From Phycisphaerae bacterium (GTDB lineage: Bacteria; Planctomycetota; Phycisphaerae; UBA1845; PWPN01): a stretch of DNA of 58,051 nt. The notes under the pieces were generated by a model. It ran no database searches. It saw nothing but the letters and a program-made list of their open reading frames with translations, and had not been told where the DNA came from. This document shows, piece by piece, positions 1-9,069 of this stretch (position 1 is its first letter; the number at the start of each line of letters is the position of its first letter). The position numbers were made by a program, and so were the translations under genes. The stretch is taken from positions 1-58,051 of the forward strand of contig JAUCQB010000060.1 in assembly GCA_030372985.1 (NCBI GenBank). The letters are read 5' to 3'.

Positions 1-8
1 TTCGGAAC

Positions 9-41
9 TCGTCGGCAGCGTCAGATGTGTATAAGAGACAG
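9..41 (+). other. Nextera read-1 transposase adapter (artefact)
   Basis: The bases from 9 to 41 match the 33-base Nextera read-1 adapter, ending in the transposon end motif AGATGTGTATAAGAGACAG. This is library adapter left in the assembly, not genomic sequence. Reading through it produces the well-known artefact peptide MCIRDR. Bases 1-8 before it are also unlikely to be genomic. Confidence 0.97.
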
Positions 42-247
42 ACATTCCTCTTTGTTCCGCCTTGCTGGGGCAATCTGGCAGAGGCCCCCGGCGCGCGAGT
101 TGAGATACTTTCCTCGGAGCTGCCGCCGCCTGATTCCAACGGGATCAGCTCGACTCGGCCTGCCGTCCAGTCGACACGTCCCGAGTAGCCGTCAGCCCAA
201 TGCATCACATGCGGATAAGGAGTTGGCGGTCTCGCGATTGTCGCGAG

Positions 248-808
248 TCACCCTCCAAGAGCGGCATGAGACAAAACGGTGTATGTCGGGCCGCTGGGAT
301 GGAGGACCGACTGAAACATGACGAGTCCCTCGACGATGAAATGGCCGCCGTCAAACTGCGACTCCGGTTCCAGGACCGGCCGGATTTTGTGCGAGCCTCG
401 CGGGTCTCGGACGCGCCCGGTGGTCAGATGCGGATGAAATGGCCGGGTCTCCGGCGGAATGCCCAACTCGGCGAACGCCCGCTCAAAGGCCTTGTGGCAG
501 TCGATGAGCGGTTGGGGAAGACTCGCCAGACCGGCCCACACGATTCGGGCGGGGCCTCGCGGCGGGAAACACCCGGTGCCCGACACCTGAATGTCAAAAG
601 GCGGATAGTCACGGGCAACGGTCGCGGCTGAGCTGCACATCTGCCCCACGTCCGCGTCGGGCACCTCGCCGAGGAACTTGACGGTGAGGTGAATCTGATC
701 GACCTTCGTCCACCGCACGTCGCGGTCTAACACAGACAGCCGTCTCTGCAAAGCGGCGAGTCGATCTCGTGTTTCGCGCGGCAACTCGATGGCCAGAAAA
801 CACCGCAT
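248..808 (-). CDS. thpR: RNA 2',3'-cyclic phosphodiesterase, ThpR/LigT family
   Basis: A 186-residue protein of the 2H phosphoesterase superfamily, which hydrolyses 2',3'-cyclic phosphodiester ends of RNA in the cytoplasm. The N-terminus MRCFLAIELP is typical of the family. Both catalytic HxTx motifs are present: HLTV near residue 42 and HLTT near residue 127. The length matches the usual 180-190 residues. It is a single gene next to the adapter-terminated left edge, so its upstream neighbours cannot be judged. The ATG start fits the family, although no clear ribosome-binding site is visible. Confidence 0.93.
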   Translation of the reverse strand: MRCFLAIELPRETRDRLAALQRRLSVLDRDVRWTKVDQIHLTVKFLGEVPDADVGQMCSSAATVARDYPPFDIQVSGTGCFPPRGPARIVWAGLASLPQPLIDCHKAFERAFAELGIPPETRPFHPHLTTGRVRDPRGSHKIRPVLEPESQFDGGHFIVEGLVMFQSVLHPSGPTYTVLSHAALGG

Positions 809-990
809 GCATCCATCTTAACCACGACGCCGACTGCCGCAACATCAGCGAAGGAAGCAGGATGAGAGCATCCGCTGTCGGCGACGAGTTGCGGCCAAGG
901 TCCGTCTTTGACCGTCAGCCGGCGCGGGGGTAAGATGCGGCTGGAATCGGAAATGCAACGGTCATCGGAGCGTACCTGGAGGACAATCAG

Positions 991-1956
991 ATGAGCGGAT
1001 GTTTTGATCGTCGCGGGTTTTTGCAGGGCGGCGCCATGGCTGCCGCGGCCATGGCCGTGGGAGGCTGCAACGGTGCCAGATGGGCCAAGGAGAGTGACGT
1101 GAAATGCTGCCCAAAGTCGGCTGAGGCCAAACTGCGCCTTTCATCGGGAATGGGCATTATTCCCGGCGAAACCCTCCAGCAGAAGCTGGACAAAATGGAA
1201 AAATGGGGCTTCGAGGGCCTGGAGGTCGGCGGAGGATATCTCCGGAGCAACGTCAAACAGCTCAAGGAAGCACTCAAGGGCCGGGCGGTCAGGATGAGCG
1301 CCATTTGCGCGGGCTTCGATGGCTGGCTGATCGCCGAAGACCCCGCGGTCCGCAACAAGGCTATGACCACGATGAAGGAACTGCTCACCCTGGCAGGGGA
1401 GGTCGGATCCACGGGCTTGATCATCGTACCGGCGTTCAACGATCAGAAGTCGCTGCCGCACCAGCAGGCCCGGGAACTGCTCACCGGTTTCAAACGGTGG
1501 GACGCGCCGGCCGCGGAGCGCAAGGCCGGCTTGCTCCAGGAACTGGGCGACCACGCTGCCAAGGCCGGGACAAGGATCCTGCTTGAGCCGCTCAACCGCC
1601 AGGAGTGCTACTTCCTCCGAACGCTGGCCGACGCGGCCTCGATCTGCAAGGATGTCGAGAACCCGGGTATCGCGATGATGGGCGATTTCTGGCACATGAC
1701 CTGGGAGGAGACGAGTGATTGCGGGGCCTTTTTAAGCGCTGGCAAGTACCTCCACCACGTGCACATCGCCAGCCGGCGCGAGCGCAGGACGCCCACCGAG
1801 GACGGCGCCGCAGACAGTTATGTCGACGGCTTCAGGGGACTGAAAATGATCGGATACCGGGATTTCGTCAGCCTCGAGTGCGGTACCCAGGGTGACAAGG
1901 AGAAGGTCCTCCCGGCCTGCGTCGCCCTGCTTCGCGAGCAATGGACGGAGGCGTGA
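991..1956 (+). CDS. Tat-exported sugar phosphate isomerase/epimerase-like lipoprotein
   Basis: A 321-residue TIM-barrel protein of the xylose isomerase-like (AP endonuclease 2) superfamily, close to hydroxypyruvate isomerases and sugar phosphate epimerases. The N-terminus has a twin-arginine motif (RRGFLQ, residues 7-12), a hydrophobic Ala-rich stretch and a lipobox-like VGGC near residue 25, so I infer Tat export and possible lipid anchoring. Barrel motifs include LEPLNR with a candidate metal-binding Glu, GDFWHM, and HVHIASR. The start is fixed by a GGAGG site eight bases upstream of the ATG. The substrate cannot be read from the sequence. Exported members of this superfamily are abundant in planctomycetes. 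Confidence 0.85.
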   Translation: MSGCFDRRGFLQGGAMAAAAMAVGGCNGARWAKESDVKCCPKSAEAKLRLSSGMGIIPGETLQQKLDKMEKWGFEGLEVGGGYLRSNVKQLKEALKGRAVRMSAICAGFDGWLIAEDPAVRNKAMTTMKELLTLAGEVGSTGLIIVPAFNDQKSLPHQQARELLTGFKRWDAPAAERKAGLLQELGDHAAKAGTRILLEPLNRQECYFLRTLADAASICKDVENPGIAMMGDFWHMTWEETSDCGAFLSAGKYLHHVHIASRRERRTPTEDGAADSYVDGFRGLKMIGYRDFVSLECGTQGDKEKVLPACVALLREQWTEA

Positions 1957-2029
1957 CCGCCGTTCTTGGAACAGTCCTGGCCCGGGTTCTTACCGGCGTA
2001 CGGCGCCCCGGGCCGGCGGCGGTGTCGCC

Positions 2030-2380
2030 TCAAGAGGCCCCCTGAAGGATCGGAGGCAGAGCGAAGAGGCCCTGATCCTCTTCGTCCGACACGGACGGGT
2101 CCTCGATGTCCCGGGCCGACAGCCGAATGAGCCTGTTGATCAGAACCAGCTTGGTCGCCAGGCTGTGGCCGGACCATCGGTCGAAGAAATGCTCGAGAAG
2201 CTGCAAGTATCGGGGCGACACCGTTTTGTTGGCTTCAAGGTTCCGCAGCGAACCGGCCACATAGGCTCTCTGTGCCGGGCTCAGGTTTCTCAGCGATCGT
2301 TCAAGAGCCCAAACCTGCGCCGCGGGCAAGCCGGCAATGGCTTGCTCGACGTTCAGAATCTCCTGTTCGAGGGTGTCCAC
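2030..2380 (-). CDS. hypothetical helical protein
   Basis: I do not recognise this protein. The open frame extends upstream to a GTG at 2578, but I prefer the internal GTG at 2380, which has a GGAGA ribosome-binding site six bases upstream and gives 116 residues. The predicted product is helix-rich and charged, starting VDTLEQEILNVEQ, with a central SPAQRAYVAGSLRNLE stretch and an acidic tail (SVSDEEDQG). No signal peptide or membrane segment is visible. The part upstream of 2380 is rich in Cys, Arg and Ala without organisation, as expected of non-coding sequence. It ends 73 bases from the convergent upstream gene. Confidence 0.55.
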   Translation of the reverse strand: MDTLEQEILNVEQAIAGLPAAQVWALERSLRNLSPAQRAYVAGSLRNLEANKTVSPRYLQLLEHFFDRWSGHSLATKLVLINRLIRLSARDIEDPSVSDEEDQGLFALPPILQGAS

Positions 2381-2788
2381 GGCTTTTCTCCGCTGCCGGT
2401 GGTCGCAAGTCCGTCCGATCGCTGCGGCCAACCGCGTCGTTTCTGAAGCAGCTTTCACGAAGAACGTGTGCAGTCGTTGAACAAGGTATTTTCCCGATAT
2501 GGGGATCGCTGCCGCACATCCGGATGCAACGCAAGATGCCGGCTCGCGATGTCCACAGAAATGTTTTCGGCTGAACACCGCCGCTTCTGAACCGCCTTCT
2601 CACAAATCCTGCTGTGAAATAAAGAAATGTTAACCCGGGGTTCCGCGCGGATTCGATCGAGCCAGGACCACCGACATCGACCGACTTGCGACCCCCGATG
2701 CTTTCGTCGACAATCCGCTTGGCGTTATCAGACCGCGTTTGTCTGCCGTCGGGTCCCGTTTTCGGAACTTCTTTGCTGGAGGGATCAT
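2381..2788. other. intergenic region between divergent genes
   Basis: This 400-base spacer separates the minus-strand hypothetical gene starting at 2380 from the plus-strand esterase starting at 2789. It has a short AT-richer stretch around 2605-2632 that could hold promoter elements, but no convincing pair of hexamers. Open frames crossing it on both strands lack ribosome-binding sites and recognisable protein features. Confidence 0.5.
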
Positions 2789-4789
2789 ATGAACAAGGTA
2801 TTCCTGCTCGCACTATCGGTGATGATGTCGACGTCGGCGCTCGTTTTTGCCCAGGAAGATCGCTACGCGGTCGACAGAGGCTTGCCGGGCGATGCGATGA
2901 TACAAACCTACCTCAACCACCAGGCGGCCAGAATCTCAGGTCGGTTTCTTGAAGGGACACGATCGCTTGACAGTTGGCAGGCCATGCAGCCGCGTCTGCG
3001 GCAGGAGTACCTGTACATGTTGGGCCTGTGGCCGTTGCCCGAACGTACTGCCCTGAAGCCCGTCATTCGCAAAACCATTGATGGCAAGGGGTTTGCGGTG
3101 GATCTTCTGCATTTCCAGAGTCGCCCGGGCCTGTACGTGACGGCGAACCTTTACCGTCCGGCGGTCGTCGAACCCGGTCGCCGGCTGCCCACGGTGCTGT
3201 ATGTCTGCGGCCACTCGGCAAGGGGGCGAGATGGGGTCAAAACCGCCTATCAGTCACATGGAATCTGGTATGCCAGACACGGCTACGTCTGCCTCGTCCT
3301 CGACACGCTTCAACTCGGAGAGATTGCGAGCGTTCACCACGGGACGTATCGCGAAAAACGCTGGTGGTGGCACTCGCGTGGATACACGCCGGCGGGTGTC
3401 GAGTGCTGGAATGGCATGCGGGCGATCGATTACCTGGTGAGCCGGGATGAGGTTGATCCGAGTCGAATCGCGGTGACCGGCATCAGCGGGGGAGGGGCTT
3501 CCACCTTCTGGATCGCCGCGGCGGACGAGCGGGTGGCAGTTGCGGTACCGGTGAGCGGCATGGCCGACCTGACGTGTTACGTGGGGCAGCGGCTGGTCAA
3601 CGGCCACTGCGACTGCATGTTTTTCCACAACGTCTTCCAGTGGCCTTGGACGTACATTGCGGCACTGATTGCCCCCCGTCCACTGTTGTTCGTGAACAGC
3701 GACCAGGACCGGATCTTTCCTATGAGTGCCAACGAGCGGATCATCAATCGGCTGGAGCGTCTGTATAGCCTGTTCGAGGCTTCCGACCGTGTTGACGCAG
3801 TGGTCAGCGTTGGCGGCCATGAATACCGCAAGGACATTCGCCAGGCGAGCTATCGATTCATCAACAGTTGGCTGAAGGGTGAGTCCGCCCTGGTCGAGGA
3901 CAGCGAGGTGGATCTGGTTAACCGCGAGGAAGATCCGAACACCTATCCGATTCCAGCGTCCGACCTGCGGGTCTTTCCCGAGGATTCTGATATTCCGGCC
4001 GACCAGATCAACACCACTGTGGATCGGGTATTCGTGCCGATGGCCGTGCCAGATGTGCCGCCGGCCGGGGGCCTTGACGCCTGGCGGGAGCGACTGGTCC
4101 GAGAGCTGCGACGGGTGTCCTTCAGCGGTTTGCCCGAGCGTATTCCGCCGGCCAGGGTAGTGGATCGGGACGCGCAGGGGGGGCTAAGGCTGGCAACCGA
4201 GCCGGGCATCGAGTGTTTCGCGGTCCCGTTGGGTGCTGACCCGGCGACGGCCAGACAGGTTCTGATCGTCGTGGCTGGACGCGAAGAAGAGATCGCACAC
4301 TCTGCGGCGATCGAGTCTCTGAGGCAGGAGGGGGACGTTGTCTTTCGATGTGAACCGCGAGGCGTCGGCGGGACGCGCTGGACGCAAAAGGGCCCGCCGA
4401 ACTATGTCTTGCGTGCCCACGCCTTGCTGGGTCGCAGTATCGATGCCGGGCGCGTTTGGGACGTCATCGCGACGGCTCGTTTTCTGGCAACGGATCGGAA
4501 GCTTCCGGTGCGGGTCGCCGGCGTCGGTGCGGGTGGGGTGCTTGCGGCCTATGCCGCGCTGTTGGAGCCGGAGATCGCCGGCGTGGCCGTGTCAGACCTG
4601 CCGGCAAGCCACATGGATGAAGGTGCCCCGCAGTTGCTCAACGTCTTGCGGGTCTGCGACATCCCGGACGCCCTGGGCATGCTTGCCCCCCGGCCGCTGC
4701 GGCTCCATGCCGTTCCGAAGTCGGTCTCTGAGAAAGTGAAGGCCGTGTACTCCGCCGGCAGTGTCCTCGACAGACTCTCGATCGAGTGA
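2789..4789 (+). CDS. secreted alpha/beta hydrolase, acetyl xylan esterase-like
   Basis: A 666-residue protein with a clear Sec signal peptide (residues 1-21, cut after VFA) and an alpha/beta-hydrolase domain resembling the acetyl xylan esterase/dienelactone hydrolase group. The nucleophile elbow GISGGG puts the catalytic Ser at residue 233. NSDQDRIFP supplies the acidic residue near 305-307, and GGHEY gives His344. A second domain, from about residue 450 to the end, looks hydrolase-like but has no complete triad and may bind substrate. An open frame extends upstream to 2627, but GGAGG four to six bases before the ATG at 2789 and the signal peptide decide the start. Likely role: deacetylation of plant or algal polysaccharides outside the cytoplasm (inference). 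Confidence 0.85.
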   Translation: MNKVFLLALSVMMSTSALVFAQEDRYAVDRGLPGDAMIQTYLNHQAARISGRFLEGTRSLDSWQAMQPRLRQEYLYMLGLWPLPERTALKPVIRKTIDGKGFAVDLLHFQSRPGLYVTANLYRPAVVEPGRRLPTVLYVCGHSARGRDGVKTAYQSHGIWYARHGYVCLVLDTLQLGEIASVHHGTYREKRWWWHSRGYTPAGVECWNGMRAIDYLVSRDEVDPSRIAVTGISGGGASTFWIAAADERVAVAVPVSGMADLTCYVGQRLVNGHCDCMFFHNVFQWPWTYIAALIAPRPLLFVNSDQDRIFPMSANERIINRLERLYSLFEASDRVDAVVSVGGHEYRKDIRQASYRFINSWLKGESALVEDSEVDLVNREEDPNTYPIPASDLRVFPEDSDIPADQINTTVDRVFVPMAVPDVPPAGGLDAWRERLVRELRRVSFSGLPERIPPARVVDRDAQGGLRLATEPGIECFAVPLGADPATARQVLIVVAGREEEIAHSAAIESLRQEGDVVFRCEPRGVGGTRWTQKGPPNYVLRAHALLGRSIDAGRVWDVIATARFLATDRKLPVRVAGVGAGGVLAAYAALLEPEIAGVAVSDLPASHMDEGAPQLLNVLRVCDIPDALGMLAPRPLRLHAVPKSVSEKVKAVYSAGSVLDRLSIE

Positions 4790-4807
4790 AACCCGGGCCG
4801 GCGCGGA

Positions 4808-6859
4808 CTAGTCGCAGTCCAGGTCCGCCGTTATGCCGCTCCCGCTCAGGCAGCCCATGAACACGGCGATGTCGTCCCGGTCCACGTCGCCGTCGCTGTC
4901 CAGGTCAGCCTTCTTGCAGCTCGGGTCGGTCTGCTTGATGCTGAAGCCGCTCATACAGCCTTGGAGATAGCCGAAATCGGCCTGGTCCACATCGGTGTCG
5001 GTGTCGAAGTCAGCCCTGATGCCGCCGATGATGATCAGCACGGTAATGACTTGCGGGCTGTTCTGCGCACCGTCGGCGAAGACGGACAGGATGGCCCCGT
5101 ACGATCCGCTCGCCCAGTTTTGAATGGAGGCGTTGTCGTAGGTCAGCGTGATGGTGTCGGTCTCGCCCTCCGACAGGCCGGCAGAGGGGCTGATGGTGAC
5201 CCAATTGGCCGTGCTGCCGATGGTGTAGTTCATGGGTACGATCAAGCTCGCATTAGCCACGGTGAATGTGTCGTCCGGCACTGGGGACCCGGGAGAAATG
5301 ATGTGCCGGATTTCCTGCGTGTCCAGGACGATCGCCGCTGAACCGAACGTGAAGGTCATCATGGGGCCCGATTCACTGATCTGAGACAGGCCCAGGCCGG
5401 AGACGCTTCCGTCCCACCAGTTGGTGTTGGGGGTGCTCTGTGGACCGCACAGCGTGTACGTGGGGCTCTTCCAGAGGTCTGTATCGTCCCCCGTGTTGCG
5501 GTTGCACTCGAGATCCCACCGCCCATCCGCCTGCACAAGCGAGACCTTGTAGTGGAGTTGGGTGGACTGTTGCTGATAGTCATTGCTGCCGTAGGTGTCG
5601 ATGTGCCATACCGCGAGTCCGGCATCCGGAAGAGCCGCGTCGCGATCGGTCTTCTGGCGGTTTTCGATCAGATAGTATTCGTTCGAGTACGTGGGGTGGG
5701 CGTATTTGTACAGTTGGTTCTGCGTCGAGCTGATCGAAAGGCCAGTCTGGTGGCTGACCAGCGGCGTTGTCTGGGTCCATCCGGCAATGTACTTGAGGTA
5801 GGCGCACGGTTGCACCGGATTGGTCGGACTGGCCATGTCGCACATGAGGCAGAACCGCCCGATTCCTTCCGAGTCATAACCGTAGTCGTACAGATCCGGC
5901 CAGTTACAGAGCATGTGGCCGTTCTCATGGCAGAAGGTGTCCAGGGAGAGTGAATCCTTCATGTCCGTGATCTGATAACGGAACGCGGAGACCCCGTCGG
6001 CCGTGAATGAGAGCATGCCGCAGTGAGGCCAAAGCCCCTTGGCCCAGCCGGCCGTGGTGGTGCCCGCATAGAGGCAATTGATGGCATCGATCTGACCGTC
6101 GCCGTCCGCGTCATAGAGGCTGAAATCGAAGCCCGCTGCGTTGAGGGCGTTCAGGGCCTCGATAATCAGTTCCTGAGCCCGCGTTCCGTAGACGACCTCC
6201 GGGTCATCGTAATAGGCCTTCGTGTGAAGGGCCCGGTAGTATTGCTGGGGTACAAAGTTCGTGTACGTCAGGTTGCCTGCGGACACGTCGTGGAAGTAGT
6301 CGCGGACCGAACCGTTGTTGCCGAAACCGCTGTACCCGATCTGGTTGCAGAAATCCGAGACCTCCTGGGGAGCGATGGTTCCGGGCTCGTCGCTGAAGTC
6401 AACCAGAACGCAGATGCCGCCGACGGTGCCCGTCGAGGTGGTGGTCACAACGGGGTCACCGGTGCCGGCCACCTGTGGGGCTCTGCCGCCCGCGGAGGCG
6501 AAATACGCGGCCTGAGCCGCGGAGACGCTGTTCCGGACGGCGTTGTGCGAGTGTCGCAGATGACGCTTCAGACCGAGAGACTCCGGAATTGGCTGACCGA
6601 GGGCAATGCCACTTGACACCAGCTCTTCTTTGCCGCCGGAGGGCTTGGCATAGCAAATCGAGCGGCTCACAGGGTCTCGGATGAGGGTGAAGCCGTCAAG
6701 CGACTCCACGATCTGGTAGTATTCGTCGCCCCAGATTCGAACGTCCACCAGCCGCCCGTCGGGCTGACGAAGCTTCATTTTCTTGCCGAAGACGGGTGCG
6801 GCCCATGCGGGGACGCACATACAAAGGCATAATGCTATCGGCGAGATCAGCCGGAGCAT
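4808..6859 (-). CDS. secreted M6-family metalloprotease with dockerin-like C-terminus
   Basis: A 683-residue secreted protease. After a signal peptide (residues 1-20, ending PAWA) comes an M6 (immune inhibitor A-like) catalytic domain. Its zinc motif HENGH is at residues 311-315, with a downstream Asp in WPDLYD that fits the family's third ligand. A beta-sandwich (BACON-like) region follows at about 525-615. The C-terminus has two calcium-loop motifs, DTDTDVDQADF and DSDGDVDRDD, each followed by a GCxSG element, as in planctomycete dockerin-like type I domains. The frame opens upstream at a TTG (6898), but the ATG at 6859 begins a canonical signal peptide. It converges on the esterase gene, with only 18 bases between them. 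Confidence 0.9.
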   Translation of the reverse strand: MLRLISPIALCLCMCVPAWAAPVFGKKMKLRQPDGRLVDVRIWGDEYYQIVESLDGFTLIRDPVSRSICYAKPSGGKEELVSSGIALGQPIPESLGLKRHLRHSHNAVRNSVSAAQAAYFASAGGRAPQVAGTGDPVVTTTSTGTVGGICVLVDFSDEPGTIAPQEVSDFCNQIGYSGFGNNGSVRDYFHDVSAGNLTYTNFVPQQYYRALHTKAYYDDPEVVYGTRAQELIIEALNALNAAGFDFSLYDADGDGQIDAINCLYAGTTTAGWAKGLWPHCGMLSFTADGVSAFRYQITDMKDSLSLDTFCHENGHMLCNWPDLYDYGYDSEGIGRFCLMCDMASPTNPVQPCAYLKYIAGWTQTTPLVSHQTGLSISSTQNQLYKYAHPTYSNEYYLIENRQKTDRDAALPDAGLAVWHIDTYGSNDYQQQSTQLHYKVSLVQADGRWDLECNRNTGDDTDLWKSPTYTLCGPQSTPNTNWWDGSVSGLGLSQISESGPMMTFTFGSAAIVLDTQEIRHIISPGSPVPDDTFTVANASLIVPMNYTIGSTANWVTISPSAGLSEGETDTITLTYDNASIQNWASGSYGAILSVFADGAQNSPQVITVLIIIGGIRADFDTDTDVDQADFGYLQGCMSGFSIKQTDPSCKKADLDSDGDVDRDDIAVFMGCLSGSGITADLDCD

Positions 6860-7884
6860 CCCACGACCTGCCAGACTAGCTGTCGAAGCCTGCCGCAACT
6901 CTCAACCATTCCGCGTTTGGCGCTGACGCAAACGCAACCTGCTGCCAAGAGCGTCCACCGGTCGGACAGACGGGTCCGGTATGGCCGGTGACTCAACGGA
7001 CTCGGCGCACACCCCAACTCTCGGCCGGGGCGAAAGCATCTGAGGATGCCGGTCGCGGCCTGCGCCACCCTTGCATAGACAGGGATCCACCCACGCCGAC
7101 TGTCGGCTTGGATTCCCTGGCTTGCCATATTGTGTACCCCAGGCCATGCCGCGGTCAAGCAATAAGTCAAATTCTCCTTCGATATCTCATGACGCCCAAT
7201 GCATTTACGGAGGACGAGCAAGCCTGTTGGAACGGGCCAGACGACTCCAAAACCGTTGTCGAGCGGGTGCAATGCCAAAAAACAAGAGCCCGGGATGATA
7301 TCCGGGCTCGTGTGGGAGACGGTTGCTCCCGAGATTTGGTGGTATTGAAAATGTACCCCAGGTTCTGCTGGGAGGCAAATGATCCGTATAAGCAATTCTC
7401 TCTTTTTATTTTCGGCAGAGAGCAGCGGCGTGACGCTGAGTCGTCACCAGCTGGGCAAGAGGCCTGGCAAGGATCAAGATCGTTGCTGTTTTTGGTGAAT
7501 TGTGCGTTTTCCAGACGTGCTGGCGCTTGCTTTCAACGGCTGACGAGACCTTCTCAAGGCTCCTAAGATCTGATTTTCAAGGCTGTTACAGGATAGCCAC
7601 TCGTGCAATCTGCTGGCGCAACGATTCTTGGCGCCCCAGTTGGGCAGACTGCCCTCGGCCTGATTCGCGCGGGTGCGACGGCCCGGCGACGCACGGTCAG
7701 TGTGGGTAGTCTGGCCCCCAGGGACGGTCGACGAGGGGTTCGCTCGACGACTGTTCTCTCGTGTCACAGACGTCCGATAAAGCACTGTGCGTGCCTTGGT
7801 TCGCCCCTGAGGAATCAGTGACTCCTGGAGGCAGCGCCGCGCCGACATCTCGGGAAGGGCAGGAGGCCGTCTGGAGGTACCGGT
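6860..7884. other. long intergenic region with a minus-strand hairpin
   Basis: About 1 kb without a convincing gene. The M6 protease promoter presumably lies near 6860-7000 on the minus strand. The only clear structure is the hairpin at 7286-7309 (listed separately). Open frames across the region are shadow-like: Arg- and Ser-rich, without ribosome-binding sites or recognisable domains. Confidence 0.5.
7276..7309 (-). terminator. intrinsic-terminator-like hairpin, minus strand
   Basis: On the minus strand, GAGCCCGG and CCGGGCTC form an 8-bp GC-rich stem around an 8-base loop, followed directly by TTGTTTTTTGG. This is the layout of a Rho-independent terminator. No protein gene on the minus strand ends just upstream. 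The sequence before it (7310-7400) contains another small stem (GGGAG/CTCCC), so it may end a small untranslated RNA. Confidence 0.55.
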
Positions 7885-8235
7885 ATGGACTGCGTGCTGG
7901 TGGGTGTTTATCCCCCCAACCTCAGCTTCCGCTCACTACGGAGTCTTCACAGGCTCCTGCGGCGGAACAACCAGCGAGCAAGGAAGTTCTGCCGATGGCT
8001 CGATGTCGTGATTGTCCGCGAGCTGCGGCGTCGAGTCCGGGAGCAGTACGGCCAGTTCGTCGAGGCCGAACTGCCCGAAATTGACTTCAAGAGCTGGTCA
8101 GACGCCGAAGTCGGCGCCGGCCTGGTGGTGGCTGCGGTACTCGTGGATGCCGTCCGGGATCACGGCATGGCCGCCTTTATGCGAAGGCTGGTTTTCCTGT
8201 TTTCCGTGGAGGCGAGAGAGCGGCTCGGAGGTTAG
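7885..8235 (+). CDS. hypothetical protein
   Basis: An unrecognised protein of 116 residues. Support for it being real comes from a strong GGAGG site seven bases upstream of the ATG and a coherent composition: a basic N-terminal half (RRNNQRARKF, RELRRRVREQY) and a hydrophobic C-terminal helix region (AEVGAGLVVAAVLVDAV). No catalytic motif or signal peptide is visible. It stands alone between two long spacers, so context gives no clue to its role. It may be a lineage-specific protein. Confidence 0.5.
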   Translation: MDCVLVGVYPPNLSFRSLRSLHRLLRRNNQRARKFCRWLDVVIVRELRRRVREQYGQFVEAELPEIDFKSWSDAEVGAGLVVAAVLVDAVRDHGMAAFMRRLVFLFSVEARERLGG

Positions 8236-9069
8236 GGTGAACAGAGGACGAGCAGTCTGGCAGGGCGGTGCGGAGGGGAGGACAAGGGAATCCGACGGTT
8301 GGGTTCCGTCGCTCGGCTTGACGACGACCGGAATCCATGCCTCTGGCAGCAGGCAATCTACTCCTCGGCAGACTCCACTTCCTCACAAGCCGTGATCTGT
8401 TCTGATTCGATCACATCCTGGTTACTTCTCGACGTCTGATGCGTGACTGAGGCAGGATCGTCTCGAGAGTCGGTGCAGACCACCAGCCCGACGGGTGCCA
8501 GACTCGATCTGGCCGCTTGTCGACAGCTTGTTTTTCTCCGTCCAGACACTCGGCGAGGGGACTCACGGCAGGATGAATGGCAACAGCCGGGAGGTTCGGA
8601 GGCTCGCCTGCATCGGCCGGCCGGCCGCTCGCTCGGCTGGGACTCAGCCGGAGCCGGGCTCGGATTCGTCCACGTTCGCACGCTGGCTTATAGGGTGTCC
8701 TCCCTCTTGTTGGCGATAATAGCGGTCTTTGGGCGACAAGGTTGGCTTCACGATACTGATGCCCAAAAAACACCCGAAAAAAGCGCAGGAATCGCTTGAC
8801 TTCTTTGGCCGGACGGTTTTTGTGTTGTATAGTTATCATGACAGTTGACTCCCCCGCACTGGCTCTCCCCCAGGCAGCGCGAAGGGTCGAAGACGTTGTC
8901 TTGCGGTCCTTGCGAGCAGCCGGCAAGTGAATAACGGAAAACGATTGGACCGTGGATCGTTTGGGTGAGGTTGCGCGATCCGGGCACAGTGATCGGACGT
9001 ATCAAGGGTTGGATGCCCTTTGAGACACGCAGCTCGCAAGTAGTTCCCACGGTCAGAGGGAGTCGGGTC
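8236..9069. other. intergenic region upstream of sigma factor
   Basis: About 830 bases with no convincing gene. Near its right end a possible promoter for the sigma factor gene can be read: TTGGCC at 8805, a 17-base spacer and TATAGT at 8828. A 30-codon frame at 8838-8930 follows it, without a ribosome-binding site. The rest holds only shadow frames. Confidence 0.45.
8805..8833 (+). promoter_or_regulatory. possible sigma-70-type promoter for the 9070 sigma factor
   Basis: TTGGCC (8805-8810) and TATAGT (8828-8833) are separated by 17 bases in a locally AT-rich stretch. The -10 is good and the -35 weak. A start near 8840 would leave a leader of about 230 bases before the sigma factor's ATG. 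Confidence 0.35.

Noticed and set aside
25..321. 98-residue frame starting MCIRDR
   Set aside because: It begins inside the Nextera adapter; MCIRDR is a known adapter translation. The rest lacks coding character and overlaps thpR on the other strand.
7276..7450. tmRNA, 6S, SRP or RNase P RNA at the orphan hairpin
   Set aside because: None of the conserved cores of these RNAs could be found on either strand; only the terminator-like hairpin is reported.
8411..8926. 171-residue minus-strand frame in the 8.2-9.1 kb spacer
   Set aside because: Arg/Pro/Ser-rich, no ribosome-binding site, no recognisable fold; treated as non-coding.
8838..8930. 30-codon frame upstream of the sigma factor
   Set aside because: It lies just after a possible promoter but has no ribosome-binding site; it could be a leader peptide, but the evidence is insufficient.
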